The notes beneath the pieces were generated by a model, which saw nothing but the letters and a program-made list of their open reading frames with translations, made no database searches and was not told where the DNA came from. This document shows, piece by piece, positions 32,395-41,868 of a DNA stretch of 64,000 bases (its first letter is position 1; each line of letters starts with the position of its first letter). A program made the position numbers and the translations under genes. The stretch is from Metaphire vulgaris (Eukaryota; Annelida; Clitellata; Crassiclitellata; Megascolecidae), in assembly GCA_018105865.1 (NCBI GenBank), contig CM030859.1, positions 5,884,443-5,948,442 on the forward strand. The letters are read 5' to 3'.

Positions 32395-33994
32395 TATCTC
32401 ATGAAAAACTCTGGTATGTCATGCTAGATATGGGATTTCCAGCACATCGAGTACATCTCCTAATGAATTTGTATAAAAATCAAAAACGATCAAAAAAATC
32501 AATGACATAATAATAGACTGAGTTAGAGTTAGAAAAGGTGTTAGGCAAGGTTGCATATTATCACCATTCCTATTTAACATCATATCAGAAATGATAATGA
32601 GAAATGCCTTGCATGGATTTAAAGGAGGGGTAAAATTAGGTGGAAAAATAATCAACAATTTGAGATATGCTGATGATATTATCTTAATAGCAACATCAGA
32701 AAAAGAATTACAACAACTGGTTGACAGAATAAGTTTAGAAAGCAAAAAATATGGCCTACACCTTAATAAAGGTAAAACAAAAGTAATGACAACAAATGGA
32801 AAGAAAATTAAAATTATTGTTAGTGAAAAGAATCTTGAACAGGTGGACAAATTCACATATCTAGGAGCAATAATCACCAGTGATGGAAATCTTGAAGAAG
32901 AAATAAAACTCACGATTAGGAAAAGGCAGAGAAGTAATGAGATTAAAAACTGTCTGGAAAAGCAACAACATCAGCATGAAAAACAAAGGAAGATTAATGG
33001 AATGTATGGCATGGAGTGTAGCAACTTATGGATGTGAAAAAAGAAAATCAAAAAGAAAATAAAAAGAAAAAAGAAAAAGGAAAAAAAGAAAAAAGATCAT
33101 CAAAAAGAAAATAAGACAAAGAGTAGATGCCTTCGAAATGTTTTCTCTCAGAACAATGCAAAGAATTGGACATGGACAGAAAACAACCAAAAGAAGAAGT
33201 CATGAAAAGAGCCAATACCAAACGAAAGTTCTTTCGCATCTGCCAAAGACGCAAATTGTCTTATTTTGGTCACATACAAAGAAACACCAAAGATAACCTA
33301 CAACAAACAATTCAACAAGGTATCATGCCAGGAAAAAGAGAGGTCGGCCGAACAGAAGATGGGTGGATGCTATAGAAGAATGGACTGGAATGGCTATAAC
33401 AACAGCAACAAAAGCATCAAAAGAAAGAACTACCTGGAAATGCCTGATTCATGACGTCACCTTATCTTCAGCTACTGAAGGAAAGAGGAAACAGGGAACT
33501 AAAGAAAAGACTGCTAAAACGTTGGTATGGAGCGTAATACTATATGCCTGCCTCGCAAACCCGGACACTTCAAAAAAGGACACACAAAAGCTGGAAGCAT
33601 TTGAAATGTGGCTATGGAGGAGCATGAAAAGATCAAGTGGACAGAAAAGAAATCAAACGAAGAGGTATTACAGATGATGGAAGACCAAAGATATCAAATT
33701 AACACCATCATAAGAAGACAGATGAACTGGATTGGACACGTGCTAAGAGGAAAACATTGTTTACAAAGTAAATGAAGGAAGTATATTAGGAAGAAAGACA
33801 GAAGGAAGACCAAGGAGAATGCTATTGGACTGGATGAAGAAAACAGATAACAGCATCACAAAACCTATGCAGAAATCAAAGAAGAAGCAAGACGCAGACA
33901 GGAATGGAGACAATGGAGTCCTGAACCTGTCCCAGGACAGAAGAGCACGAAGCTGATAAAAATAATACATTCTGAAATCTGACAGATAACTTAC

Positions 33995-34065
33995 CTCTCC
34001 CCACATAATGTCCTTCCATTTAGCTCATATACTGCATCATCTGCATCTCGATAATCATCAAACTC
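33995..34065 (-). CDS. SRSF4/5/6: SR protein exon 2: RRM1 second half
   Basis: 71 bp, reading EFDDYRDADDAVYELNGRTL then CGE, followed by the first two bases (AG) of an Arg codon. It completes RNP1 (YGFV|EF) and carries the highly conserved DADDAVYELNG helix and strand of RRM1. The acceptor is CTGTAG and the donor GTAAGT. It sits between TE blocks: the tail of the RTE-A LINE ends roughly 30 bp beyond its donor. The junctions to exons 1 and 3 keep frame exactly. Confidence 0.92.
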
Positions 34066-34659
34066 CTACAGTTAAAAATACAAGTAAAACAATTTGATTT
34101 TAATGTATCATAAAAGAATGTAAACCTCTCTAATAAAAATACACTGAAGGACTCATCATTATTGGTGCTCTATCTTTCAATAATAATAAAAAATACATTG
34201 AAGTACTCTATTAAATGCTTAATAATTTCAAATATCTTATCAAAACAGAATTTTAACTGATTACTGATACCTCACTTAATGCATTATTTTATAGAACCAA
34301 AATATAATGGTGACTAAGCCATATCTCAAAAACTAGAGCTGATGGGGCAAAACTGATAACATTTTTGGAATCAGGGCACAAAATTTACTCAAGAACAGGT
34401 TTAACTTTTTAGGGACCAAATTGTGTGTTGACCAGTGTAATGTATCTGAAAGTATCTATATCGGTGTATCAACCACTAATATATTTTATACCTAATAGGC
34501 TATGTAAACCTTGTAGGGGCTATGCTTACATTTATATAGCTCCAAAACCTGAAAACTGTACTCTGCAGTTTGGCCTACACTGTTTAGTAACGCGACTCAC
34601 CCCTCCCTTATGATTCTTCACTTAGTGAATGACTTAACGTGCATTAACAACCATGTAAC

Positions 34660-34660
<1 letters not shown>
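34066..34660. other. intron 1 DNA with no recognised feature
   Basis: AT-rich, without ORF, TIR or tandem repeat that I can support. It starts directly upstream of the exon 2 acceptor. Confidence 0.45.

Positions 34661-34661
<1 letters not shown>

Positions 34662-34712
<51 letters not shown>
34662..34712. repeat. (AAT)n microsatellite
   Basis: About 17 uninterrupted ATA/AAT units; another short run lies at 35001-35022, on the other side of the CGCTTCGCTCGC repeat. Confidence 0.95.
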
Positions 34713-34713
<1 letters not shown>

Positions 34714-35003
34714 TAGAAAGATGCTCGCTTCGCTCGCAGTGCATGATAATACTAATATATCCACATCACGCAATGCTCGCTTCGCTTGCTTCGCTTGCAG
34801 TGCAGGCTTGCTTTGCTCGAGGCAACGAATATTCCAGAACGACCAATCAGAACGCTCACCCAGCCAACCAATCAGAACGCTTGAAGGTAACCAATGAGAA
34901 CATCACACAGCCAACCAATCAGAATGCTCACACAGCCAGCCAATCAGAACACTTGAAGGTAACAGACCTACAGAGGAAAGATTTTAATATCATAGAATAT
35001 TAA
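34714..35003. repeat. interspersed repeat with CGCTTCGCTCGC head, copy 2
   Basis: Same head (CTAGAAAGATGCTCGCTTCG) and same CCAATCAGAACGC-rich tail ending AAGATTTTAATATCATAGAA as at 9694-10545, but only about 290 bp. It sits between two AAT microsatellites. Confidence 0.65.
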
Positions 35004-35022
35004 TAATAATAATAATAATAAG

Positions 35023-36660
35023 GTGCTGCGGGAACGGTTCCTGGGGTGTCTGGCTGCCGTCTCTAAGTGGGCGGAGGAAAATCGATTGGCCCTTAATGTT
35101 GGAAAAACTGAGTTTCTTTGGATCACCACCCCTCGGAGAAGGACGCTAGTGAATCGTTTACGATTCGTGATGGGTAATGTAACCATTGTCCCCTCAGAGT
35201 GTGTGAGGATGTTGGGGGTCCTCTTTGATGGTATTCTATCATTTGAGCCGTACTTAAATGACGTGATCATGCGATGCCACTTTCAATTGAGAAGAATACG
35301 ATCAGTCTGCCGCTATCTACCTGTATCCGGTGTGGTTCACTTGGTCCAGGTCTTGGTGCTAATGAGGACTGATTACTGCAATAGTGTGCTGTGGGGTCTC
35401 TCGGTCAATAAACTGGATCGCCTGCAGACTGTTCTTAATCTGTCGGCGAGGATCGTGTTTGGATGTCGTTGGTGCGAGCACGACAGCACGTAACTCCACT
35501 TCTCAGGGATCGTCTTCATTGGCTTCGAGTCCCTGAGCGGATTGTGTTCAAGAGATGCTGGCTGATGTACAGAGTGCTGCACGACCCGTGCTGTCCGGAG
35601 TACCTTGCCTCTCTTGTAAAGAGACTGCAGTGTAGTGACAGGAGATCTTCGCTCTGTTCGAGTTGTATGGTCAAACTTCAGGTTCCTCCTCCCTCTAAGA
35701 CAGTGGTTCCCAAAGCACTGCCCGCGGGCAAATTTTTGCCCGCCAGCTCTTTCTAAGTTGCCCGCGAGTCCTTTTAGTAATTTAAAAAATTTAAATAAAT
35801 TATGAAATAAATAATAAGTGGAATAAAAGATAAACAAAATCTGTCATTTGCAGCAAAACCTACAGCAAGAAGTCATTGATTTGAAATGCAATTCAGTACT
35901 GAGATGCAAATTCTTGGAGCTGCCTGCTTTGCCTTCAGCTAATGATATGATCTCATTCTGTCGAACAATTTGAACACTTGCGTTCGTTCGCACAAAGACA
36001 TATTTGTCTTTTTGGCTCAACTTATAGATGTGAGCAGTTATTTTCTGCGATGACAATTATCAAAAACAAGCAACTCTAGACTAACTGACAGTAACCTAGC
36101 TGCGCTTATGACTTTGGGTACCACAGCTCTGTGTCCAGACATTGAAAAACTGGCATCTAATCTTCAATAACTGGAAGTTAAGAACAGTTACAATTTTAAA
36201 GTTTTGTAAAATTATTAAAATTTCATGATTAATCAATAGCAGTTTTCAAAACTAATTTAAAATTATCTAACAAAATTATATCTGATATTTAAATATTACA
36301 TATGATTAAGCCTCACAATTTGTCTTTATTTTATAAAATTTCATAAACATTTAAAATTTTATAACGTGCTTGCCCGCTTAAGTACCAAGAATAGTAGATT
36401 TTACCCCCGACTTGAAGAGCTTGGGAACCACTGCTCTACGACTACTAAGTTTGGAGAGAGATCCTTTACACGCGGTAACCCCATCTTGTGGAACTCTCTT
36501 CCTGACGATGTCACCACGGCTAATAGTCCTAAGCACTTCATTAAGAGCTTTAAAACGCATCTGTTTGGGTTGGAGTATAGTTGAGATGTTAAAGCGCTTT
36601 TGTTGTGGGCTTCAGCCTTGTTACAGCGCTATAGAAATCGTCCAAGAATGAATGAATGAA
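35023..36660 (+). pseudogene. CR1-like LINE 3' portion split by a hAT
   Basis: Left: KWAEENRLALNVGKTEFLWI, VRMLGVLFDGILSFEPYLND, MRTDYCNSVLWGLSVNKL, then shifted LLRDRLHWLRVPERIVFKRC up to PPPSKT at 35695. It continues after the insertion: TKFGERSFTRGNPILWNSLP, FIKSFKTHLFGLEYS*. The 3' UTR has TTACAGCGCTATAGAAATCG and a GAATGAATGAAT tail. One frameshift near 35490. Confidence 0.88.
35701..36433 (+). mobile_element. hAT element with transposase C-terminal remnant
   Basis: Ends CAGTGGTTCCCAAAGC and GCTTGGGAACCACTG are flanked by CTCTAAGA (35693-35700) and CTCTACGA (36434-36441), an 8-bp TSD with one change. The interior (about 35850-36172) reads VIDLKCNSVLRCKFLELPAL, then HICLFGSTYRCEQLFSAMTI and, one base shifted, RLTDSNLAALMTLGTTALC. 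FGSTY-CEQLFS-M and RLTD--L are the hAT dimerisation-domain signature of ZBED5/GTF2IRD2-like transposases. AT-rich internal deletions explain the 733-bp size. Confidence 0.9.
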
Positions 36661-36838
36661 TGAATGAATAATAATAATAATAATAATACAATAATACAAT
36701 AATATAATAATAATAATAATAATTATTATTATTATATAATATAATAATAGTACAGTTATTAGTTGAGTGTTGATTGTACAGCGCTTTTGGTTTTGGCCGA
36801 TGGCCATGTTACGGCGCTTCACAAATAGTCGAATAATA
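36660..36838. repeat. AAT/ATA microsatellite and a LINE 3' UTR scrap
   Basis: 36660-36735 is a broken AAT/ATT microsatellite. 36770-36835 carries GTACAGCGCTTTTGGTTTTG...TTACGGCGCTTCACAAATAG, the common LINE 3' UTR motif, with an AATAAT tail. Confidence 0.75.
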
Positions 36839-36945
36839 ATCATCATCATCATAGTTGCTTTCTGCCAGCTCATTAGCGGCAATAGCTAGACACAAAACTT
36901 TTCCATTTATCTTTTTCCGTTGTTAATCTCATTCCATCTATAATA
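36839..36945 (-). mobile_element. RTE family C, 3' terminal scrap
   Basis: Reverse complement of the family C end: AGATGGAATGAGATTAACAA, CTAGCTATTGCCGCTAATGA, GCTGGCAGAAAGCAACTATG, then an ATGATG tail. Near-identical to the end of the copy finishing at 39206. Confidence 0.85.
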
Positions 36946-37375
36946 ATAATTAATCAATAACCAATAATTAACCAATAATAATAATTAATAATACAATAAC
37001 ATGAACCATTAGCTATGAATTGGAAAGAAAGAACGTATGAAACTGGGACAAATAAGCATCCTGACATACTTTTCTGGGAAACTGGGATGACTGATGAATA
37101 ACCAGGGCAATCCAGAAAAACGGGACATCTAGTAACCTTATTCATTTTGCTGCTCCTATTTGGGAAATAACTCTCTAAGCATAAAAAACCAAAATGGTAA
37201 CCATAATTCACTATATCAGAAAACTACTTAAGATAAAAAAGCAAATATTTCACAAACTAAACTTCCTTTCCAAAAATGCAAAATCATTCCTGTATATTTT
37301 ACAATATGTCTAAGTCTTCCCATTGTGAGTAGTCCCTTTGCTGCTCTCTTTTTATTATCTTGTTCATGTCTTCCT

Positions 37376-38608
37376 ATACAGGTTTTTGACCGATACACCG
37401 ATACTTTCAGATACACGAATACTTTCAGATACATTAGAAAGGCCGTATCGGTCAGAAACCGATACCGATACAGATACTCCAGGGCCACCCATATAGTATG
37501 TACCCAAAAAGGCATATTTTCACCTACCTCTTGTTGCACACCGTAAATTTTTGGAAACTCCCTATGCGTACGTACCATCCCGTCCTGGTGCTAAATTAAT
37601 AGAACTCGCTTTAATATTGGGACGTAAGTTTTGGTGACCGTTGGATACATCTATTTTAATAGACTGCTACGCTCGAGCATTCTGACCCCGCCCCCCCCCC
37701 CCATAAACGCTCCCCTCCTCCAAGTTGCCGGCCAATTATTTAATAACCGTGGAGACAACACTTGTGACCGTTGTTTGATCGTGAGAAAGTAATTGTGTTC
37801 AAATCTAATGTTTGTGTGAATATATCAGTCTTTTACGCGGGTGGTTTTTAATTGTTACTAGGCTATTTATTAGGGATCAATCGGAAATCGCTTCAAACAT
37901 TTTAATAGGCCGACTATCACATTTTATGCAAGTATTTGCTCGTTAAAACCACCCACACTGTGGCTTGAAGTCGTCATCCCCGTCTTCCTCTCCTCTCCAT
38001 ATCTCTTCCTCTTCATCTACCTCTGAAAGCAGACACTGCATTGGCATAGCACCATTGGCTAAGCGGCGGTAATTGAGTAATTAATGCGGTTCCAAGTCCT
38101 CGTCCCCCTCTCCCTCTCCCTGCTAATTGTCTCTGTGTCTCTATCTCTCTACCTCTGTCAATAGACAATTTGCTCTTGTCTCTGTCCTGGCATGGTACCA
38201 ACAATAGGCTAAAGTTTACTATTTAAAGTGTCAATAGTCATTAATGTGGTTCCAAGTCATGGCACTCTCTTCATTTCCACCTCTATACAAATTGTCTCTC
38301 CTCTCTCTGTCTCCCTCTCCCTCTGGTTTTAAGTGGTACAAGACTGTTTTGGACAAATTGAAACAATTACCCATATGGGACAAGTGGTACCCGGTTTGTT
38401 TGTAATCGGAACTGCAAATATTTTCATAAAGCAAACGTTAAACGTGGCCTACATGCCGGCGAATCGACGGTGTCGTCTCAAGAGAAATAACATGACATTT
38501 ATGAGTTGTATCGGAACCGATGTGCCGGCCTGTATCTGATCGATGCAGATACATGCCGATGTATCTGAATCGGCCCGATACCGAAGCCTGTATCGGTCTA
38601 TCACTAGT
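37376..38608. mobile_element. hAT element nested in the inverted RTE segment
   Basis: Flanked by GTCTTCCT (37368-37375) and GTCTTCCA (38609-38616). The termini contain GACCGATAC inverted at both ends, with clustered CCGATAC/CAGATACA motifs subterminally. No transposase frame. Removing it restores GRHEQD in the RTE. It contains a partial element at 37484-37870 and a CT-rich tract near 38090-38330. Confidence 0.82.
37484..37870. mobile_element. truncated hAT-type element (GGCCGTCCATATAGTACG family)
   Basis: Matches the reverse complement of 42572-42988: GGGCCACCCATATAGTATGT, CTCTTGTTGCACACCGTAAA, CCTATGCGTACGTAC, AATAACCGTGGAGACAAC, GTTTGTGTGAATATA. The far end is missing. Contains a run of about 13 C near 37690. 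Confidence 0.7.
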
Positions 38609-39241
38609 GTCTTCCATCGCTTGTAATTTCTCCTCCCACGTATGTAAACTTATTTACTTGTTCTATGTTATTTTCTAATGATATGTGTATAATTTTCTCT
38701 CTTTTTGTTGACATATTTGGAATGCAAAAGAAATAAAGATCAGCACAAAAATTCAAATATACAACACTATCATTGTTCCACAAATGCTTTATGAATCAGA
38801 AACATGGATATTAAAAAGAGCAGATGAAAACAGACTGTTGGTGGCAGAAAATAAGTTGTTTGAGAAAGATATTGGGAGTAAGTAGATTTCAAAGAATAAG
38901 AAATGAATATATCAGGAAAAGACTGGGGATGAAAGAGACAATAATAGATAAAATCAGAACAAAAAGACTTAGATGCAAAAGCAACAGACTCCCATATAAA
39001 ACACTCTACACATACAAAGAAGGCAAAAGAGGAAGAGAAAGACCCAGAAAAAAGTGGATAGCTAACATCAAAGAAGACTTCGAAAGATAGCATCTGACAA
39101 TAATAGATGGAATGAGATTAACAACGGAAAAACATATATGTGGAAAAGTTGTGTCTAGCTACTGCCGCTAATGAGTTGGCAGAAAGCAACTATGATGATG
39201 ATGATGATATTTTACAATAAATCTGAATATGGCATACATAC

Positions 39242-39364
39242 CACAAACCCATAACCATTTTTCAGCATGATGTCACGTATCTTTCCAAAACTTTTAAAGA
39301 ATCTTTCTATGTCACGCTCCTGAGCTCGATATGGAAGTCGACCAATGTAAATGCGACATCCCAT
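39242..39364 (-). CDS. SRSF4/5/6: SR protein exon 1: start codon and RRM1 first half
   Basis: Translation starts MGCRIYIGRLPYR and ends LKNGYGFV, 41 codons in phase 0. It contains the RNP2 motif IYIGRL and most of RNP1 (KNGYGFV, completed by EF from the next exon). The spacer ERDIERFFKSFGKIRDI is typical of SRSF4/5/6. The donor is GTATGT just after the GTG valine codon. An AG acceptor (TTTTAG) lies 4 bp upstream of the ATG, so a 5' UTR exon probably exists further right. A 13-bp target duplication of a LINE insertion starts only 22 bp past the donor. Residues 2-5 (GCRI) resemble SRSF5, while RRM1 elsewhere looks closer to SRSF4, so no single orthologue is named. Confidence 0.92.
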
Positions 39365-39445
39365 ATCCCTAAAATTGAAAGACCAATGTATGTCATGTAT
39401 ACTTCTTTTTCCAAAAACAGTATCTTTTGCTAAAATCATCTTCTG

Positions 39446-39894
39446 CCGTATTTGCACCATTATTACCCGCACACGTGTATAACCTGCATACGTGTATAAC
39501 CAGCGAAAAATTACAAAATATGTTCCAATGTCCCAGCATAAGCCGCACATGAATATAACCCGCATATGCTATGATGTACGGGGCGCGGAGAGCACCGACG
39601 GGGTGCAGAGCGTTGACGAAGCGCCGACGGGTCGCAGAGAGCGTTGATGAGGTGCTGTCAGCGCCGACAAGGTGCTGCCAGCACACCAAGGGCGCCGACA
39701 GCGCCAACGGGACGCCGAGAGCGTTGACGGGGCGCCAACAGCGCTGATGGGGCGCAGAGAGCGCTGACGGGGTGCTGAGAACATTGACGAGGTTTCAAGT
39801 TTCCAGTATAACCCACATACGAATATACCCCGCAAGGGGGGCTGTGGTTTGTAATTTCTTGTTTTACCTGCGGGTAATAATCATGCAAATATGG
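39446..39894. mobile_element. TIR element with a GC-rich minisatellite core
   Basis: The ends CCGTATTTGCACCATTATTA and the complement of CCATATTTGCATGATTATTA are inverted over about 25 bp, with CGTGTATAACC-like subterminal repeats. The core (39575-39795) is a tandem array of about 20 bp units (GCGCCGACGGGGCGCAGAGA and variants), strikingly GC-rich against its AT-rich surroundings. A clear TSD is not seen. A second end fragment is at 12963-13080. Confidence 0.72.
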
Positions 39895-39959
39895 TATTTC
39901 CTTCATGTTCATAAGTTGAAGTGACAACATGAATTTCCTTTCTCCAACATTATCTGTCC

Positions 39960-40885
39960 TATATTTTTCATGCAGATGCTGACAACTGTAGTCCTGTTCC
40001 CTCCTTCACACCATCTGCCACCTCCTTTTTTGTCACCATATTACTTTTTCCTTGCATCATTCCTTGCTGCATTGTCCTTTGTAGCGTTGATTTAGCATCT
40101 CTGTTCCTCTGTATGTGCCCAAAATATTGCAGTTTCCTTCTTTTGTTGGTGAACCAATTTTCTGTATTTGCCATTTTCAATACCTCTTCTTTGGTTTTCC
40201 TTTCTCTCAACTCTCCTTCCAGGGTGTGTAACAAGTACATTTAGAAAGCATCGTCTTTCCTTTACGTAATCTTCTATACTGAGCCCAGCTTTCATGTCCA
40301 TATGTTGCTGTACTCCACAGTACACTTTCCATTATTCTTTTCTTTGTTCTGATGCTGATATTATTATCTCTCCATATGTTTTTCTTTTTTATGGCAACTC
40401 TTCCTTTTGTCAGTCTCTCGTCTATCTAATCCTACAGATGATGGTGCAGAGGTATTAAAATTTTCCACCTGTTCCAAAATCTTTTGATCCACTCTTATGG
40501 AAATTTTTTCTCCATTCATGTTATTCATTTGAATTTGCATACATTTATTTGAAGACCATAGTTTGCACTTGCTTGATCCACCCTGCTTATCAGCTCTTGT
40601 GGTTCCTGTGCACTAGATACCAACAAAACCACATCATTTACATACTCTGGGTTGTTGGTTATTCCTCCTATTCTGCATACCCCTCTGAACCCCTCCAATA
40701 CCACTTGCATTAACATTTCTGCCACTATGTTGAACAACACTGAGGATAAAGTGCAACCTTTCTCTCTCCTTTTAAATTTAGAACCATTCCATGATTGTCC
40801 TCATTCTTATAACTGCTTTTAAATTGTTGTACAGGTTGCTTAACAATTGAACCAGGCGTGTTGGAAAGCCCATCTTCATCTGTCA
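39960..40885 (-). pseudogene. RTE-B-like LINE 3' half
   Basis: Minus-strand pieces: MGFPTRLVQLLSNLYNNL (40880), AEMLMQVVLEGFRGVCRIGG, then EYVNDVVLLVSSAQEPQELI, SRVDQASANYGLQINVC (40525-40740) and a C-terminus with RRKLQYFGHIQRNRDAKSTL and KEGTGLQL (39970-40240). The catalytic YADD is changed to YVND. Frameshifts occur between the blocks. Confidence 0.82.
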
Positions 40886-41524
40886 TCATGAACCTTCAAA
40901 TTTTAATATTGAAAGGGTGGTTATGTGACTGTATGGCTGCCTGTCAGTAGCTGTGAGTCTAAAACTGTACATTTTGAATAAGATAAGTCTGCAATGCAAT
41001 TATGTTTGCTTTCTAAATCAACACTTTCTTCAAATCATCTTATTTAATTCAAAAATTATTTAAGATTGGTAACCAATATTCCATGTGAAGCTATCAAAAA
41101 CATAATAGACAAGAAGCTAAAAAAGGCACACCATGAATGAGGGAATAAACAAGCTTAGTAAATAAGAATAGTGCGGCAAAATTTGATGAAAGGTAAATGC
41201 TATAAAATAAGCATATACACTAATGGCATTTACTGTTCACTGATGTATTCGATTAAATGCAGATTAGAGACACCTTTTGAATTTTTTTTATAGATTTAAC
41301 AGGTTTATGTTTGCAGTGACGCACAAGTTTAGTAATATACCTCTATATGTTTAGTCCAATTCGCTGCCATGTGGGAATTTCATCAGTATAACAATTTAAT
41401 GCCAATAGGGGATGATTCAGCCAATTCATTCTCTTCCTTTTCTTATATTTCCTGCTTAGATGTAAACGTTCGTTAGCTATTTTACTGGATTGGTTTTTGA
41501 CTATTAATATGGCCTTTTCCGGGA
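40886..41524. other. no recognised feature
   Basis: AT-rich; no ORF, TIR or tandem repeat supported. Confidence 0.4.
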
Positions 41525-41532
41525 TTTTTAGC

Positions 41533-41868
41533 CAGGCCCTCCGAGAGAAATTCCGGGCCCCTGTGCAGAATGGCCGACGGGCCCTTGAGAAGTCATAATT
41601 TTTTCTTGACGACCTTTTTTTTGCTTGTCAGCCGTTTATAAATGTTGATGACTTTTTTTTTTTGCTCGTCGTCTGCCGTTTATCTAGCACTGTGTCCCGG
41701 GCCCCCTTGTGCTCGCCAGGCCCCTCTCCTGAACTGACATTTTTAACCATTCTTTAGTGTTATTATTCATTTTATTGTTAATTATACATATTCATCATCG
41801 GCCCGGGCCCCTCCAGACCGCCGGGCCCCTGTGCAGTTGCCCCCCCTGCCCCCCTCTCGGAGGGCCTG
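41533..41868. mobile_element. hAT MITE with 8-bp TSD TTTTTAGC
   Basis: Ends CAGGCCCTCCGAGAG and CTCTCGGAGGGCCTG are exact inverted repeats, flanked by perfect TTTTTAGC (41525-41532 and 41869-41876). GGGCCC-rich subterminal parts; the interior has two GACGACCTTTTTTTTTGCTTG-type modules. Confidence 0.93.

Larger units (their letters stand above)
30048..33484 (+). mobile_element. RTE-B LINE, 5'-truncated, nested in RTE-A
   Basis: Linker NKEWITSDTWKLVTEKRRLK, KKLKQEVQKNLRRDKNQQI; RT start FEPPPLRSEVEEAMRKTANR, KAAGIDDVPIELLKLG, PIPKKGDRKECTNYRTIALI, EEQAGFRKWKGTRDQITNLR, CFVEYTKAFDS (30907). After the pogo-like insertion: MGFPAHRVHLLMNLYKNQ, VRQGCILSPFLFN, NLRYADDIILIATSEKELQQ (32657), VDKFTYLGAIITSDGNLEEE and a C-terminus with KLSYFGHIQRNTKDNLQQTI. 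The YADD is intact; three or more frameshifts elsewhere. RTE-A motifs resume at 33485. Confidence 0.85.
24081..33965 (+). mobile_element. RTE-A LINE, host of a multi-element nest
   Basis: Pieces of one LINE in order: endonuclease start IRVSAWNVRTSNS (24140), TIIQVYMPTTAHEEELIERV (25475), GDWNAIV (frame-shifted, 26200-26260) and LVVMKIYLRL (26490); linker KKYKRPNSQVRRETH then DLVYDKVKKLSKKGKRGN (28590-28760); RT with [12 protein letters not shown] (29065), GCPLCPLLYN-like (29650) and FADNQ near 29778 in place of FADD; YLGSLLTENARSG (29980); and after another insertion LKKRLLKTLVWSV, QKLEAFEMWLWRSM, RQMNWIGHVLRG and EWRQWSPEPVPGQK (33490-33945). Stops and frameshifts are frequent. Its 3' end lies about 30 bp from the donor of SR exon 2. 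At least six insertions interrupt it. Confidence 0.8.
37307..39206 (+). mobile_element. twin-primed RTE family C insertion (5' inverted)
   Basis: Flanked by perfect 13-bp repeats ATATTTTACAATA (37294-37306 and 39207-39219). The right part (38707-39206, plus) reads IWNAKEIKISTKIQIYNTII, VPQMLYESETWILKRADENR, through GRERPRKKWIANIK, ending in ATGATG repeats. The left part is on the minus strand: EQVNKFTYVGGEITSDGR (38690-38617) then, past a hAT, HEQDNKKRAAKGLLTMGRLR (37367-37311). The inverted piece stops exactly where the right piece starts (MGRLRH|IWN), with ACA microhomology at the join: the product expected from twin priming during target-primed reverse transcription. Frameshifts occur in the right part. 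Confidence 0.9.
4831..39364 (-). other. SRSF4/5/6: SR splicing-factor gene, 5' part (exons 1-4 plus introns)
   Basis: Four exons in one order and strand splice in phase (0, 2, 2, 0) into about 123 residues. SR proteins of this group bind exonic enhancers through RRM1 and a pseudo-RRM2 and recruit splicing machinery through a C-terminal RS domain in the nucleus. The introns run 39241-34066, 33994-11350 and 11241-4901, each with GT donor and AG acceptor on the minus strand. RRM2 is cut after the fourth exon; I searched 1-4830 by eye for the next exon and found none, so it should lie left of the window. No 5' UTR exon or promoter was identified. The gene was missed by simple ORF calling because each exon is 70-123 bp. 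No in-frame stop or frameshift is visible, so I take it as a live gene. Confidence 0.9.

Noticed and set aside
39569..39930. Pro/Ser/Arg-rich frames upstream of SR exon 1
   Set aside because: They come from the GC-rich tandem array, with no splice or start context.
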